Shown: positions 45,469-55,249, numbered from the stretch's first letter. The stretch is 64,000 bases of DNA from Hymenobacter wooponensis (GCF_004745865.1 NZ_SRKZ01000004.1:496001-560000); one strand, 5' to 3'. Program-made: numbers and translations. Notes: generated from the letters alone by a model not told the origin.

Positions 45469-45475
45469 CTTTTTC

Positions 45476-45850
45476 ATGGACTACACCAACGACCCTGAAC
45501 TGAACGGTAAATACCTTGGCACTATTACCAAGGATTTCGCTACCGTTTCTGATACCCTGAGCGAGGCTTCTTCCCAGATCCGCAAGCGGGATATTTCGAA
45601 GTACCCTATTTTCGTTTTCGCTCGCCAAGAGGTGCCGCTGGGTGGCCTACTAATCAATGCTGATGAGGCGAACCTGGAATGGCACGTTTTCGCTAGCTAC
45701 CTAGAGCTATTTGTACAGCAGGGCATTGTAGGCCAGGAAGGCATTGAGGCTTTCCAGAGCACCTACCGCGACGCCGACGAGTATTGCTGCCTTTTTGTGC
45801 TGGATGAGGAGTTTACCAACTTCGTGTACATCCCCTATCCCGAGGACTAA
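45476..45850 (+). CDS. Conserved-looking hypothetical protein of 124 residues
   Basis: Acidic, soluble protein starting MDYTNDPELNGKYLGTI. It contains YPIFVFARQEVPLGGLLI and ends VLDEEFTNFVYIPYPED, with a compact alpha/beta feel and no known motif. No signal peptide. Likely widely found in related Bacteroidota, but I cannot name a family. It follows the acyltransferase by 13 nt. A perfect bidirectional terminator ends it. Confidence 0.8.
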   Translation: MDYTNDPELNGKYLGTITKDFATVSDTLSEASSQIRKRDISKYPIFVFARQEVPLGGLLINADEANLEWHVFASYLELFVQQGIVGQEGIEAFQSTYRDADEYCCLFVLDEEFTNFVYIPYPED

Positions 45851-45904
45851 CATAAGCCTTGCGAGCGGAGCAGTTCTTTTAGCAGCTAAAAGTCATGGAA
45901 ACAG

Positions 45905-45940
45905 AAAAGGCCTTACTTCCACTGAGAAGTAAGGCCTTTT
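45905..45940. terminator. Bidirectional terminator, 15-bp perfect stem
   Basis: AAAAGGCCTTACTTC (45905-45919) pairs perfectly with GAAGTAAGGCCTTTT (45926-45940), loop 6 nt. Between convergent genes. Confidence 0.9.
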
Positions 45941-46034
45941 GCATAATTCAGAAGGGAGCCAGGACGAAGGGAGGAAAACTCCCTCGTCTTCGCAATTCCA
46001 TTAATGGCCTAGAAGCTTATACTACAGCGCGCTT

Positions 46035-47066
46035 CTAACCGAAGTGCTGGAAGCCTTGAGCACGCAGGGGCACCGGCTGGCCAGTTTTGGTGATGAGGTT
46101 TGCGCCTTCGCTCTTCTCTACCATGTGACCGATGATGGTGATATCGGGGTGATTTTTGATTTTGTCGTGAGCAGAGAGGGGAACGGTGAACAGCAGTTCG
46201 TAGTCCTCGCCGCCGTTGAGCATGCACATGATGGGGTCGAGGTTGAACTCCTCCGCTACCTCCAGTGTAGGATTGGCGATGGGCAGATTCTCCGTGAAGA
46301 TGCGGGCGCCCGTGCCGCTGGCTTGGCATAGATGCAATACCTCAGAAGCGAGGCCATCCGAAACATCGATCATGCTAGTGGGCGCCACGCCCAAGTCGCG
46401 CAGTTCATGTACTACGTCCATGCGGGCTTCGGGGCGGAGCTGGCGCTGCAGCACGTAGGGATATTTGCTTAGTTCAGGTTGCGTTTCGGGGTCAGCTTGC
46501 CATGCCTGCTTTTCACGCTCTAGCACCTGCAGGCCTAGATAAGCGCCGCCTAGGTCGCCGGTTACACAGATTAGGTCGTTGGTACCGGCTCCGCTACGGC
46601 GCACAGCTTTGCCCGCCTCCGCTTGGCCCAGCGCCGTGATGCCGATGGTAAGGCCTGAGCGGCTACCCGTAGTGTCGCCTCCTACCAGGTCCACATTATA
46701 GGCCTCGCAGGCCAACCGTATTCCCTCATAGAGTTCTTCAACCGCCTCAACAGAGAAACGAGCAGGCACACTCAAGGCCACCACGATCTGCGTGGGCAGC
46801 GCATTCATGGCGGCAATATCGGAAACGTTTACAGCTACAGCTTTGTAGCCCAAATGCTTGAGTGGGCAGAACGTCAGATCGAAGTGCACACCTTCCACCA
46901 GCAAATCAGTGCTGATGACGATTTCCTGACCGGCTGGAGGTGCCAGTATAGCGGCATCGTCGCCAATGCCTAGGACAGTACTAGGTTGGTTGAGGGTAAC
47001 GGTATTCTGGATTCGGCGAATCAGGCCGAATTCGCCGACTTTATCGAGAGGGGTGATATCACTCAT
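46035..47066 (-). CDS. thiL: Thiamine-monophosphate kinase ThiL
   Basis: About 343 residues from ATG 47066 (frame open to 47132). It phosphorylates thiamine phosphate to the diphosphate. Motifs: GIGDDAAIL near residue 30, STDLLVEGVHFDL, AVNVSDIAAMNA, VGGDTTGS, ICVTGDLGGAYLG, IDVSDGLASEV and NGGEDYELLFTV. Complete. A TACCTTTG -7 box lies 64 nt upstream. Unlike the other thi genes it is not in the riboswitch operon. Confidence 0.95.
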   Translation of the reverse strand: MSDITPLDKVGEFGLIRRIQNTVTLNQPSTVLGIGDDAAILAPPAGQEIVISTDLLVEGVHFDLTFCPLKHLGYKAVAVNVSDIAAMNALPTQIVVALSVPARFSVEAVEELYEGIRLACEAYNVDLVGGDTTGSRSGLTIGITALGQAEAGKAVRRSGAGTNDLICVTGDLGGAYLGLQVLEREKQAWQADPETQPELSKYPYVLQRQLRPEARMDVVHELRDLGVAPTSMIDVSDGLASEVLHLCQASGTGARIFTENLPIANPTLEVAEEFNLDPIMCMLNGGEDYELLFTVPLSAHDKIKNHPDITIIGHMVEKSEGANLITKTGQPVPLRAQGFQHFG

Positions 47067-47129
47067 GCTGAGAGGCTTAGGCTTGGGGTGCAGGTTCCGG
47101 CGGGCGAGCTGTAGGCCACTGGCGGGCAG

Positions 47130-47137
47130 CAAAGGTA
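47130..47137 (-). promoter_or_regulatory. Promoter -7 box of thiL
   Basis: Minus-strand TACCTTTG, exact match to TAnnTTTG, about 64 nt before the ATG. Confidence 0.5.
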
Positions 47138-47357
47138 CGACGACAGCCTGTAGTGAGATACCACGAGCCTATGTGAGCCTACTGTTCCGGCTGTACCACT
47201 GTACTGCGTACGGGTTAACTACTAGGCCACCTTTCTGGTTTTCATGCGCACAATTGATAGTCAGCTACTGGCTTAAATCTGGCTCCTAGCCGTTTGATTA
47301 TTGATTGTTTTTGCCAAGATTTTCGTTGGCATCTTGCTGCAACTTCACTTCCTCAAT

Positions 47358-47939
47358 ATGAAAAACATTATTTGGCTTCTGGTAGCACTGGCCGTGGCAA
47401 TTAGTGGCTGTAACCGGAGGCCTAAAGCAATTGATCCGGCCTCGAAGGAGGCGGTTAAAACGCAAGTCAATATTCTGCGTGATACTGTGCAAGCGCGCTG
47501 GTCGGAGATGGTAGCTAGCGACGACGACAAGCTGCGCAACACCCAACAGGTACTAACGGCACTAAAGGCCCAGCCCGGCACCGACCCCGCGCAATTAGAT
47601 GGTTTACAGCGCGCCACGACCCGCCTCAAAACCATACGCTACGATCAGCAAACCATGGCTGAATCGGCTCGAATCGATGCTTACGACAGCGCTCAGGACT
47701 CGGTATTGCAGATTGTATACCGCATTGCGTTGCCTACTGACCGGCAGCCCGCCGCGCCCATTAAAACCCTTACGGATAAGATTCAGGATGCCGACGGCGA
47801 ATTAGTTGGCTTTCGGGTTCGCTACGATCAGGCAGCCGTGCGCCTTAACAATTACTTGCAAGTACATGCTACTGAACTTAATCAGCTAGGCGGCCAATAC
47901 AGCAAGCTAAAACCCCTCCCCCTGTTTACGCTACAGTAG
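47358..47939 (+). CDS. Hypothetical lipoprotein
   Basis: 193 residues from ATG 47358; the open frame from 47301 adds a stretch that is not needed. Lipoprotein signal MKNIIWLLVALAVAISGC. The mature part is largely helical and coiled-coil-like (VKTQVNILRDTVQARWSEM, LDGLQRATTRLKTI, LRYDQAAVRLNNYLQVH). Some resemblance to LemA-type helices, but not enough to assign. Probably anchored in the envelope. Confidence 0.75.
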   Translation: MKNIIWLLVALAVAISGCNRRPKAIDPASKEAVKTQVNILRDTVQARWSEMVASDDDKLRNTQQVLTALKAQPGTDPAQLDGLQRATTRLKTIRYDQQTMAESARIDAYDSAQDSVLQIVYRIALPTDRQPAAPIKTLTDKIQDADGELVGFRVRYDQAAVRLNNYLQVHATELNQLGGQYSKLKPLPLFTLQ

Positions 47940-47979
47940 TGGAGGCCTAGGACCCAGATGCCTCTTATCTTCTATTGTA

Positions 47980-48009
47980 ACTCCGGCGGATATCTGCCGG
48001 AGTTTTTTT
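47980..48009 (+). terminator. Terminator of the lipoprotein gene
   Basis: ACTCCGGC pairs with GCCGGAGT around 8 nt and is followed by a T-tract. Confidence 0.9.
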
Positions 48010-48160
48010 AACACTGATTATCAGATCATAGCAAAATTATTTCTACAGCATACAACCTTCTTCGCCTCTTACAGCTCATGCATGTAGAACCCCACAATTC
48101 TACTCCTTTCATTCATCCTTACCCCACTGTTTTTATTTAAAGCAATTGCTACCTTATAAG

Positions 48161-48190
48161 AAAAGGCGACCGGTTCCCCGGTCGCCTTTT
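48161..48190 (-). terminator. Terminator of the M3 peptidase gene
   Basis: AAAAGGCGACCGG pairs perfectly with CCGGTCGCCTTTT around 4 nt, 28 nt beyond the stop. Confidence 0.9.
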
Positions 48191-48217
48191 GCTTTTATTT
48201 AGGCTTACACTACTGGC

Positions 48218-49963
48218 CTAGAGGCGCGTCATCTCGTCGTGCACGAAGTCGGCCAGTGTGCGTAGGTAGGTGGTCGAAAAGTCGAACCGTATTCCGGCCG
48301 CCGCGTAGATTTCGCCAATTGGGGCAGTATATCCCAAGGCCAGTGCCCGCTTGTAGGCCTCTAACCCCTCTTGTGGGTTTTGGCGGTAGTTGCGCCACAC
48401 GGCAATAGCGCCTAATTGCGCCATAGCATATTCAATGTAATAGAAGGGCACTTCATAGAGGTGAAGCTGCTTCTGCCAGAGATAAGGCTTGAAGTTTTCT
48501 AGTCCTTTCCAGCTAACGGTGCGCTGGTTGAACTCATCGAAAATTTCCGTCCAACGCTGGTGACGCTCTTCCTCCGTGTGCTGCGGGTGCTCGTACACCC
48601 AGTGCTGAAACTTATCGATAGTGGCTACCCAAGGGAAGGTTTCCAGTACGCTTTCCAAGTGAGTTTTCTTGGCCCGGCGCAATTCATCGGGGTCAGTGAA
48701 GAAGACGTCCCACTGATCCATGCTCATCAGCTCCATGCTCATAGAAGCCAGTTCGGCTACCTCAGATGGTGGGTGCTTGTCGGCGGAAAGCGGCAAGCGG
48801 CGGGTCAGGAAGCTGTGCACCGCGTGGCCACCTTCGTGCAACATGGTCACCACATCACGCAAGGAACTGGTGGCATTCATGAAAATGAATGGCACGCCGG
48901 TTTCATCGAGCGGATAGTTGTAACCGCCGGGGGCCTTGCCCTTACGAGACTCCAGATCAAGATGGCCCATCTGCCGCATAGTGCGCAAGCAGTCGCCTAA
49001 GAACGGGTCGAGGTTCTGAAATACCGTGATGGTCTTCTCTAGCAGTTCCGCTCCCGTTTCAAACGGCCGCAGTGGGGCTTTGCCCGACACGTCCACATCC
49101 AGGTCCCAAGGGCGCAGCTCTGGCAAGTTTAGGTCTTGACGGCGCTCTAGGTCAATATCGTCGATGAGCGGTACTACCGTCTCCCGAATTGCCTGATGAA
49201 AGTCAAAGCAGTCTTGCGGAGTGTAATCAAAGCGACCTAGGGCAGCGAACATATAGTCGCGGAAATTGGCGAAGCCAGCATTCAGCGCCATGCTATGACG
49301 CAACCCAATGAGCTCTGTAAACAGCGCGTCTAGCGGCTTGGCATCCTGAAGCCGGCGTGCCTGAATAGCCCTCCACGCTTCTTCCCGCACAGCTCTATCC
49401 GTCTTCTTCAAACGGTCGGCGGCACGGGGAAGAGTTATTTCTTCTCCATCCAATGTCACCGTCATAGCGCCTACGGTAGCAGCATATTGCTGCTGCTTGG
49501 TGCTGGTTTCGGTCTTGAGCGGAATGTTTTCGGAGCGGTAGATTTCCAAAGCTTGGCGCACCGAGCGAATGAACACGCGGTACTGCGCTGGATCGAGGTC
49601 AGGCAGGTAAGGCGAAGCTATCAGCTTCTCGTTTAGCGCGTGGTCGTAGGGCGCAACGTGGGGCTCAATTTCGCTCACGAAGTATTGAAAAGCCTCAGCT
49701 CGTGCCTGCTCCTGCGTGTCGCAGGTCATGCGGATGTAACGCCAAGCCAGGTCTTCGCTCAGCACAGACTCCAGCTCTGACCGGTCTAGCAGCCAACGCT
49801 CTAGCTCCTGCCCCGAGCCGATGGCCCGGTCGCGGAGCTCAATAAAATACGGTTCAATTGCAGCCCAGTCGGTAACGGTGAACGACTCGGGCAGATACTG
49901 CCGGGGCGGACGCTGCGTATTGGTAGCCAAGTCGGCAGCAGTGGTGGCGGAAGTTGGTATCAT
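48218..49963 (-). CDS. M3 family oligoendopeptidase
   Basis: 581 residues of the M3B family (PepF-like). The zinc motif is HEGGH (HExxH) near residue 379, with the downstream glutamate region SEVAELASMSMEL. Other family segments: GYNYPLDETGVPFIFMN and FYYIEYAMAQLGAIAVW. It degrades oligopeptides in the cytoplasm; no signal peptide. The TAG stop is in the motif CTAGGCCA (read on the minus strand). Monocistronic with its own hairpin terminator. Confidence 0.95.
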   Translation of the reverse strand: MIPTSATTAADLATNTQRPPRQYLPESFTVTDWAAIEPYFIELRDRAIGSGQELERWLLDRSELESVLSEDLAWRYIRMTCDTQEQARAEAFQYFVSEIEPHVAPYDHALNEKLIASPYLPDLDPAQYRVFIRSVRQALEIYRSENIPLKTETSTKQQQYAATVGAMTVTLDGEEITLPRAADRLKKTDRAVREEAWRAIQARRLQDAKPLDALFTELIGLRHSMALNAGFANFRDYMFAALGRFDYTPQDCFDFHQAIRETVVPLIDDIDLERRQDLNLPELRPWDLDVDVSGKAPLRPFETGAELLEKTITVFQNLDPFLGDCLRTMRQMGHLDLESRKGKAPGGYNYPLDETGVPFIFMNATSSLRDVVTMLHEGGHAVHSFLTRRLPLSADKHPPSEVAELASMSMELMSMDQWDVFFTDPDELRRAKKTHLESVLETFPWVATIDKFQHWVYEHPQHTEEERHQRWTEIFDEFNQRTVSWKGLENFKPYLWQKQLHLYEVPFYYIEYAMAQLGAIAVWRNYRQNPQEGLEAYKRALALGYTAPIGEIYAAAGIRFDFSTTYLRTLADFVHDEMTRL

Positions 49964-50030
49964 AGAAAGGTTTTGTACGCGAAAACCCGGGGGGCGGGTT
50001 AGAAAAAAGGGGCCAAGTGGCTACTTCCTG

Positions 50031-51140
50031 CTAATCTATTTCAATGACTACATCACTTGTTAGGGGGTGGCCTACACAAGTTAACACGTAACCCTGACTG
50101 AGTTCCCGGTCTGAGAGTCCCTCACGCTCATCGAGGTGTACTTTACCCGACAGGCACTTACCCCGACAGGCCGTGCACAAACCAGCTTGGCATGAGTAGG
50201 GCAAGTCAATATCCTGATCAAGTGCAGCTTCCAGAATGGTCTGGTTGGGCTCCACTTCAATCTGATATTCAGAGCCCTCGTAATTGATGGTGACAGTGCG
50301 AGTTACGATTTTTCCGTCGTCCTCGGCCGTTGATACATCTCCGTGGCCGTTGGGCTGAGCGGCAGAAGCTTCCGCAGTATCAGCAGCAGCTACGAAACTT
50401 TCACGGCGAATACGGCTGGCGGGCACGCCCAGCAGCTCTAGGGCCGCTTTGGATTCCGTCATCAGACCCTCTGGGCCACACAGATAATACTCGGCCTGCT
50501 CGGCCGGAAACTGGTGGCGCTGTTCCAGAATGCGCAGCAGCATTGTGCGGTTCAGGCGCCCCGTATGCTGGTGGGCTGCTACCGGACCGGTGGGCTGGCT
50601 GTACACGTGCTCTACCTGGAACCGGTTAGCATACTGCTGCTCCAATTGGCGTAGCTGCTCCCGGAAAATAACTGATTCCTCATTGCGGTTACCATAAATC
50701 AAGAGCACGTAGCTCTTAGGCTCTTCCTGCAATACGGCCTTCAGCATGCTCATGAGTGGGGTAATACCTGAGCCGGCTCCTACCAGCACAAAGGAGCGCG
50801 CTGAGTTAGGCGCGGGGTTTAGGGTGAAGTTGCCAATAGGCGCCATCACTTCCATCTGCTGGCCTACGCGCACCGTGTCAAGCAGATAGTTACTCATCAA
50901 TCCGCCCGGCACTCGCTTTACCGTCACGGCTAAGCGTGGCGCTTCGCCAGGAGTACTGCATAACGAATACGCGCGGCGCTCCTTCTTTCCTCCGGGGCCA
51001 CAAGGCAAAATCAGGGTCAGAAACTGACCGGGCTCACTAGCTACGGGCTGGCGGTCAGGGCGTTCGAAGTGAATGGTAACGGCGTCGGAGGTTTCCTGGG
51101 TGAGCTCGACTACGTTGAGCGTGAGGTACTGACTGCTCAT
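50031..51140 (-). CDS. Ferredoxin-NADP-type reductase with C-terminal 2Fe-2S domain (PaaE-like)
   Basis: 369 residues: an FAD-binding domain (RRAYSLCSTP motif with RxYS, residues about 57-66), an NAD(P)-binding domain (LVGAGSGITPLMSML, near 118) and a plant-type ferredoxin domain from about 275 (YSCQAGLCTACRGKCLSG, CxxxxCxxC plus a later Cys). This order matches phenylacetyl-CoA epoxidase reductase (PaaE) and related oxygenase reductases. No oxygenase subunits are nearby, so the electron acceptor is unknown. Confidence 0.92.
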   Translation of the reverse strand: MSSQYLTLNVVELTQETSDAVTIHFERPDRQPVASEPGQFLTLILPCGPGGKKERRAYSLCSTPGEAPRLAVTVKRVPGGLMSNYLLDTVRVGQQMEVMAPIGNFTLNPAPNSARSFVLVGAGSGITPLMSMLKAVLQEEPKSYVLLIYGNRNEESVIFREQLRQLEQQYANRFQVEHVYSQPTGPVAAHQHTGRLNRTMLLRILEQRHQFPAEQAEYYLCGPEGLMTESKAALELLGVPASRIRRESFVAAADTAEASAAQPNGHGDVSTAEDDGKIVTRTVTINYEGSEYQIEVEPNQTILEAALDQDIDLPYSCQAGLCTACRGKCLSGKVHLDEREGLSDRELSQGYVLTCVGHPLTSDVVIEID

Positions 51141-51358
51141 AAGGTGGTGAGGGGTACTAGAAATCGGGGAGATGAGGAATTATTAACAACTCAGGTGGCC
51201 TAGGGTTAGCTAGGCTCACAAAGTACGGGATTCTGTAGCGGATGGCTTAGCTTGCGCGGGTCTTCAACAGAGTATAAAATCTTGCGTTGGAGGAGTGGCC
51301 TAGAGCTTCCTTTTGATTCCTAGGCCACTTACCCTCTCCTCTCACCTCTTTTCACAGT

Positions 51359-52048
51359 ATGTTAGCTCAGATTCTGGAAACTCATCAGCACGAGTTTGCG
51401 GCCGTGCTGCCCGTTGACCTCAATGCCCCCGATGTAGCCCGACTCGATTTTTCGGCTACGAACCCGTTACTCCAGAATGCGAACTTGCGCGATACCGCCG
51501 CTTTCGAGGAGTTGGTTAGCCAACTGCTAGAGGCGCAAAATGCACATATTGGAGTAGGCGGCTACCTCGAAAACCGCGTTATCTACCGGCGCAGCGAGCT
51601 ATTTGGCGCTCCTGATCCGGCCGTTCCATCCCGCTCCCTCCACTTGGGAGTAGATGTTTGGCTGCGGGCGGGCACACCCGTTATGGCTCCGCTAGATGCA
51701 GTGGTGCACAGCCTCCAAGACAACGACAACTTCGGCGACTACGGCCCTACGGTTATTCTACAGCACCAGCTCGAAGACACTGTTTTCTATACCCTCTACG
51801 GGCATCTCACCCGCCGCGAAACTTTACTTCTCCGCCCCGGCATGGCCATTGAGAAGGGCGAGGTATTCACGGAAGTAGGCCCTGCCCCAGAAAATGGCGA
51901 CTGGCCCCCTCACCTCCACTTCCAAATCATCAGCGACATGCTAGGCCTGTCGGGTGATTTTCCCGGCGTGGCACTCCCTGCTGAACGCGAGAAGTGGGCC
52001 GCCCTCTGCCCCAACCCTAACTTGATTCTGCAAAGCCAGTGGCTCTAG
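51359..52048 (+). CDS. M23 family metallopeptidase-like protein
   Basis: 229 residues. LytM-like fold: HLGVDVW holds the first His and Asp, YTLYGHLT the middle motif, and HLHFQI the HxH zinc ligand. So the metal site is intact. No signal peptide is evident, unusual for a cell-wall endopeptidase; in some proteins this domain is attached to an aminotransferase. The acceptor may not be peptidoglycan. The stop lies in CTAGGCCA. A terminator follows. Confidence 0.85.
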   Translation: MLAQILETHQHEFAAVLPVDLNAPDVARLDFSATNPLLQNANLRDTAAFEELVSQLLEAQNAHIGVGGYLENRVIYRRSELFGAPDPAVPSRSLHLGVDVWLRAGTPVMAPLDAVVHSLQDNDNFGDYGPTVILQHQLEDTVFYTLYGHLTRRETLLLRPGMAIEKGEVFTEVGPAPENGDWPPHLHFQIISDMLGLSGDFPGVALPAEREKWAALCPNPNLILQSQWL

Positions 52049-52152
52049 GCCAGTCTGTGACATACCAGCGCAACGGGTCTTGTAACCAACATCACTTGTA
52101 GGCCACTCTGTGGATACTAATTGCAAGGTGGCTGCTACCACAGCGCCCACAA

Positions 52153-52184
52153 AAAAGGCCCCGCACTGTTGTGCGGGGCCTTTT
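52153..52184. terminator. Bidirectional terminator, 14-bp perfect stem
   Basis: AAAAGGCCCCGCAC pairs perfectly with GTGCGGGGCCTTTT, loop 4 nt, between convergent genes. Confidence 0.92.
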
Positions 52185-52204
52185 GCTTGGCTAGTGAAAT
52201 AGGG

Positions 52205-55200
52205 TTATTGCTTCACAAAGCGGCCAAAGTAGGTCTGCTGGGCGCTGGTTGCGCGTACCATGTACAAACCAGCTTTCAGGAGCCCTACCCGCTGGCTGAG
52301 TTGCTGGCTGAGCTGCTCAGCACGGCCAGCTCCCGTGAATACCACGCGGCCATCGGCAGCGGTTACATTCAGGGTTAGTTCACCTACCTGCGTTGGCAAC
52401 TGCAGATTCAGGCTATTGTGCACCGGGTTGGGGCTGATAGAGAGCTGCTGAGCCAGACGCACCGGCTTGGTGGCCGTAACCGTGCCGAACACGTAGCGGG
52501 TTTGCACGGGGTAGTGGTCAGAAGTGGTGTTGGCATAGTTCGGAATCAGAGCAGCTAGGCCAGTCTGAATTTCGGCGGAGTTTGCCAGGTAATTCGCGGC
52601 TAGCTCATTAGAAGCTACAGCGTGGTCAATTACGTCGTTATAGCTCGCCGTCGATTTCTTCTTGGCTATGCTCAGCGGAAGCGTCAGAGCTTGATAGTTC
52701 GTGGCATCATCAACAAACGCTTTGTACGAAGACTCGGTCGTGGTCAAACCAGTAGTAATAGTCTGATCCAGGTCGTCGTTAAAGTCACCTAAAATCACAA
52801 ACTTAGAAGTAGGATAGTCCGTGTCTAGTTTGGCTTTGAGAGCGGCAGCTGCATTCTTCCGGCGCTCGTATGAGGTGGCAGTCGGTGCTGTGTTGGCTTT
52901 GGCATGAATCAACACAAACATCATCCGATTGGTGGCACCATTTAGTTCCACGTCAGCCTCCATAGCATACGGATAACGACCTGAAGACCAATAAGTGTAG
53001 GAATCGCAGGTGGTTACTTGTCCAGGGCACTCCAGCAGAATGCTGAAGGTTGGGTTTTTAATAACACTGGTGCGGTACACAAATACTAGTTTTTGGCTCG
53101 TAGCAAAAGTGCCGTTCGAGACAGCTGACGAAACGGAGTACTTATAGCCACCCAACTGCCGCACTATAGTGCCTAAACGTACGGTGTCCACTACTTCGGC
53201 CAGGGCGAATACATCAGCATTGAGGCTTGTTAGCATGGTCTTCACATTTTCCTGTTGCAAGTTCTTGTTAGCAGGCCCTTGACCAGCTTCCGCAGAACCA
53301 AACCATTCAATGTTCCAGTTTACTACCTCCAATGTGTTGGCTACATTATATGTGTTGCCCGTTAAGTCTACCATCTGGGAAGTAACCCCTGCGCTAGCAA
53401 TAGTTAAAGAGCCTGTGTAAGCAGTATTGCCCTGAGTTGGGCTGAAGCGCACTGTGATGACCTTTGGGGTAGCGCTCGACTCTGAAGCTGCAAAGCTTAC
53501 CGAGTTGCTGAACGTAGTGCCGTCTTTCGACACCTGAAAACCAGCACCAGCAGCAGTTACCATAGCATCCGCCGTAAGGTTTCTCAGGGTCAAATTGAGC
53601 GTTTGGGTAATAACTGAACCATTAGGGCGGTACCCGAAGGCTAATGAGGCCGTATTGACGAACAATGCTGCTGGAGGCGGGGTGCTGGAGTTGCGCAGAC
53701 GAATATCGTCGAGCGTCCAGCGGGCAGCTTCTTCGTTGCTAGAAGAATACACAAACGCTACATATAGCGTAGCCGATTTGAACGCCGAGAGGTCAATGTT
53801 ATCGGTCAGTGTCCAAGTATCAGAGCCTACTTCGGGAAAGTTAGCGGCTACATCGGTCCAGGTGACGCCTGCTGCGGCGGGGTCTCCGGTGCCAGAGTAG
53901 TTAGTCGATACCTTCAGGCGCAGGGGAGCACCATTGAATGCCACGCGGCTATAGAACGACAACAACGGATACGTAAAGGAAGAAGTGTTTAGGGCTGGCG
54001 AAATAAGCCAGTCCTCGTTAACGATGCTGGCTTGGTTAGCAAAGCCGTTGGCTTGCAGTCCGTTTGGCTTATTGAGCTTGCCCGTAGCATCAGCTGCATT
54101 GTGTCCAAACGTAGTACAAGCCCAAACTTGGGGGCCGGCCACGCTAAATTGTGTCCAGCCTTCAGTCGGAGCGCTAGCACAATTATCAAAGGTATAGAGC
54201 AGGTTATTTGGGTCGAAACCCGTACCGAATACCGCTTTCGTTAGCGTAATTCCCCCAGGGGTAACGTGCGTAATGTTGCCGGAGAAGGTCCCCGCTGCCG
54301 TGGGCAATAAACGGACATATACCGTTTGAGCCGAGGCTAACTCAGTGGGTATGAAAGTAAGAGTCGAGGAGAAGGCCGCGTTATCTTTGGAAAGCTGGAA
54401 CCCGGCTGGTGCCGTCACCGTCACATTATCGGTAAGGTTCACGGCGCTTAACTGATAACTCTGGGATGCGCTTGCTGTGTTTACTAATTGAGCAGCAAAG
54501 GTCAGCGGCGTAGCAGGAACCGAAAGGGCAGGTGCATTTGGAGAAATGCCTTCCCACGAGAGGGAAAAATCATCTACCCCTATCCCGTCATCGGAGCCGG
54601 CGGCGTTGAAATCATTCCACCGAATCCAAACGGTAGCCCCTACGGGAATATTCAGCCCCGATACTGTGGCGTTCATCGTGGCTGTATGCAGTGGGGTGCT
54701 GACCCCGTTTCCAGCCAACGTTGTGCTGGCTAGGTTGGTGTAGTCCAGCGCATCCACATCTACCCAGGTTCCGGTAGAGAGGGAGGTTGCATTAAGACTA
54801 TATTGAAAGTCCAGCCGGTCGGCGCGTGTTGTGCCGCCAATGCGCCACGTCTCCCCAGTATAGCCAACCGTAAGGTTAATAAGGGTGGTGCCTGTGTTAT
54901 TAACGAACGAGGCACCAATGGCAGGAGTTAGGCTGCTGCTTAGCAGAGTACCGAAAGCGCGCTCCGTAGAGGCGTCGGCCCCGAAGCTATATGTATTGCC
55001 GGAGTTAAGTGAACCGTTGCTAGCAGCATAATTAGCGTCCGCAGTTGTTCCGGTTCCAGCATTTACCTCCAATAAATCCCAGCCGGTTGGTAAAGTGGTT
55101 TTAGCGTTGGTCGTACCAGTGGTTGCCAACGTGTTGAAATCTTGCGCGTACGGTGCAGTTTGTAACGATATCTGCGCCGCTACATTGCTGCTCAGGCCCA

Positions 55201-55249
55201 GAGCCAGCAGCAACGCAGGTAGCACACGTGTTGAATAGTTGTTCTTCAT
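52205..55249 (-). CDS. Secreted endonuclease/exonuclease/phosphatase-fold protein, T9SS cargo
   Basis: 1014 residues. Signal peptide ends NVAAQ. Jelly-roll-like N-terminal domain (about 30-235), Bacteroidota repeat domain (about 240-345), choice-of-anchor J-like module (about 350-530), second repeat domain (about 535-635). Then an EEP-fold domain (about 640-925) with VNWNIEWFG, GDFNDDLD near 823 and TSDHYPV near 908, the catalytic Asp/Asn/His set of DNase I-like enzymes. T9SS type A sorting domain at the end. It should be an exported nuclease or phosphodiesterase. A promoter with TTG and TACTTTTG is seen upstream. Confidence 0.9.
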   Translation of the reverse strand: MKNNYSTRVLPALLLALGLSSNVAAQISLQTAPYAQDFNTLATTGTTNAKTTLPTGWDLLEVNAGTGTTADANYAASNGSLNSGNTYSFGADASTERAFGTLLSSSLTPAIGASFVNNTGTTLINLTVGYTGETWRIGGTTRADRLDFQYSLNATSLSTGTWVDVDALDYTNLASTTLAGNGVSTPLHTATMNATVSGLNIPVGATVWIRWNDFNAAGSDDGIGVDDFSLSWEGISPNAPALSVPATPLTFAAQLVNTASASQSYQLSAVNLTDNVTVTAPAGFQLSKDNAAFSSTLTFIPTELASAQTVYVRLLPTAAGTFSGNITHVTPGGITLTKAVFGTGFDPNNLLYTFDNCASAPTEGWTQFSVAGPQVWACTTFGHNAADATGKLNKPNGLQANGFANQASIVNEDWLISPALNTSSFTYPLLSFYSRVAFNGAPLRLKVSTNYSGTGDPAAAGVTWTDVAANFPEVGSDTWTLTDNIDLSAFKSATLYVAFVYSSSNEEAARWTLDDIRLRNSSTPPPAALFVNTASLAFGYRPNGSVITQTLNLTLRNLTADAMVTAAGAGFQVSKDGTTFSNSVSFAASESSATPKVITVRFSPTQGNTAYTGSLTIASAGVTSQMVDLTGNTYNVANTLEVVNWNIEWFGSAEAGQGPANKNLQQENVKTMLTSLNADVFALAEVVDTVRLGTIVRQLGGYKYSVSSAVSNGTFATSQKLVFVYRTSVIKNPTFSILLECPGQVTTCDSYTYWSSGRYPYAMEADVELNGATNRMMFVLIHAKANTAPTATSYERRKNAAAALKAKLDTDYPTSKFVILGDFNDDLDQTITTGLTTTESSYKAFVDDATNYQALTLPLSIAKKKSTASYNDVIDHAVASNELAANYLANSAEIQTGLAALIPNYANTTSDHYPVQTRYVFGTVTATKPVRLAQQLSISPNPVHNSLNLQLPTQVGELTLNVTAADGRVVFTGAGRAEQLSQQLSQRVGLLKAGLYMVRATSAQQTYFGRFVKQ

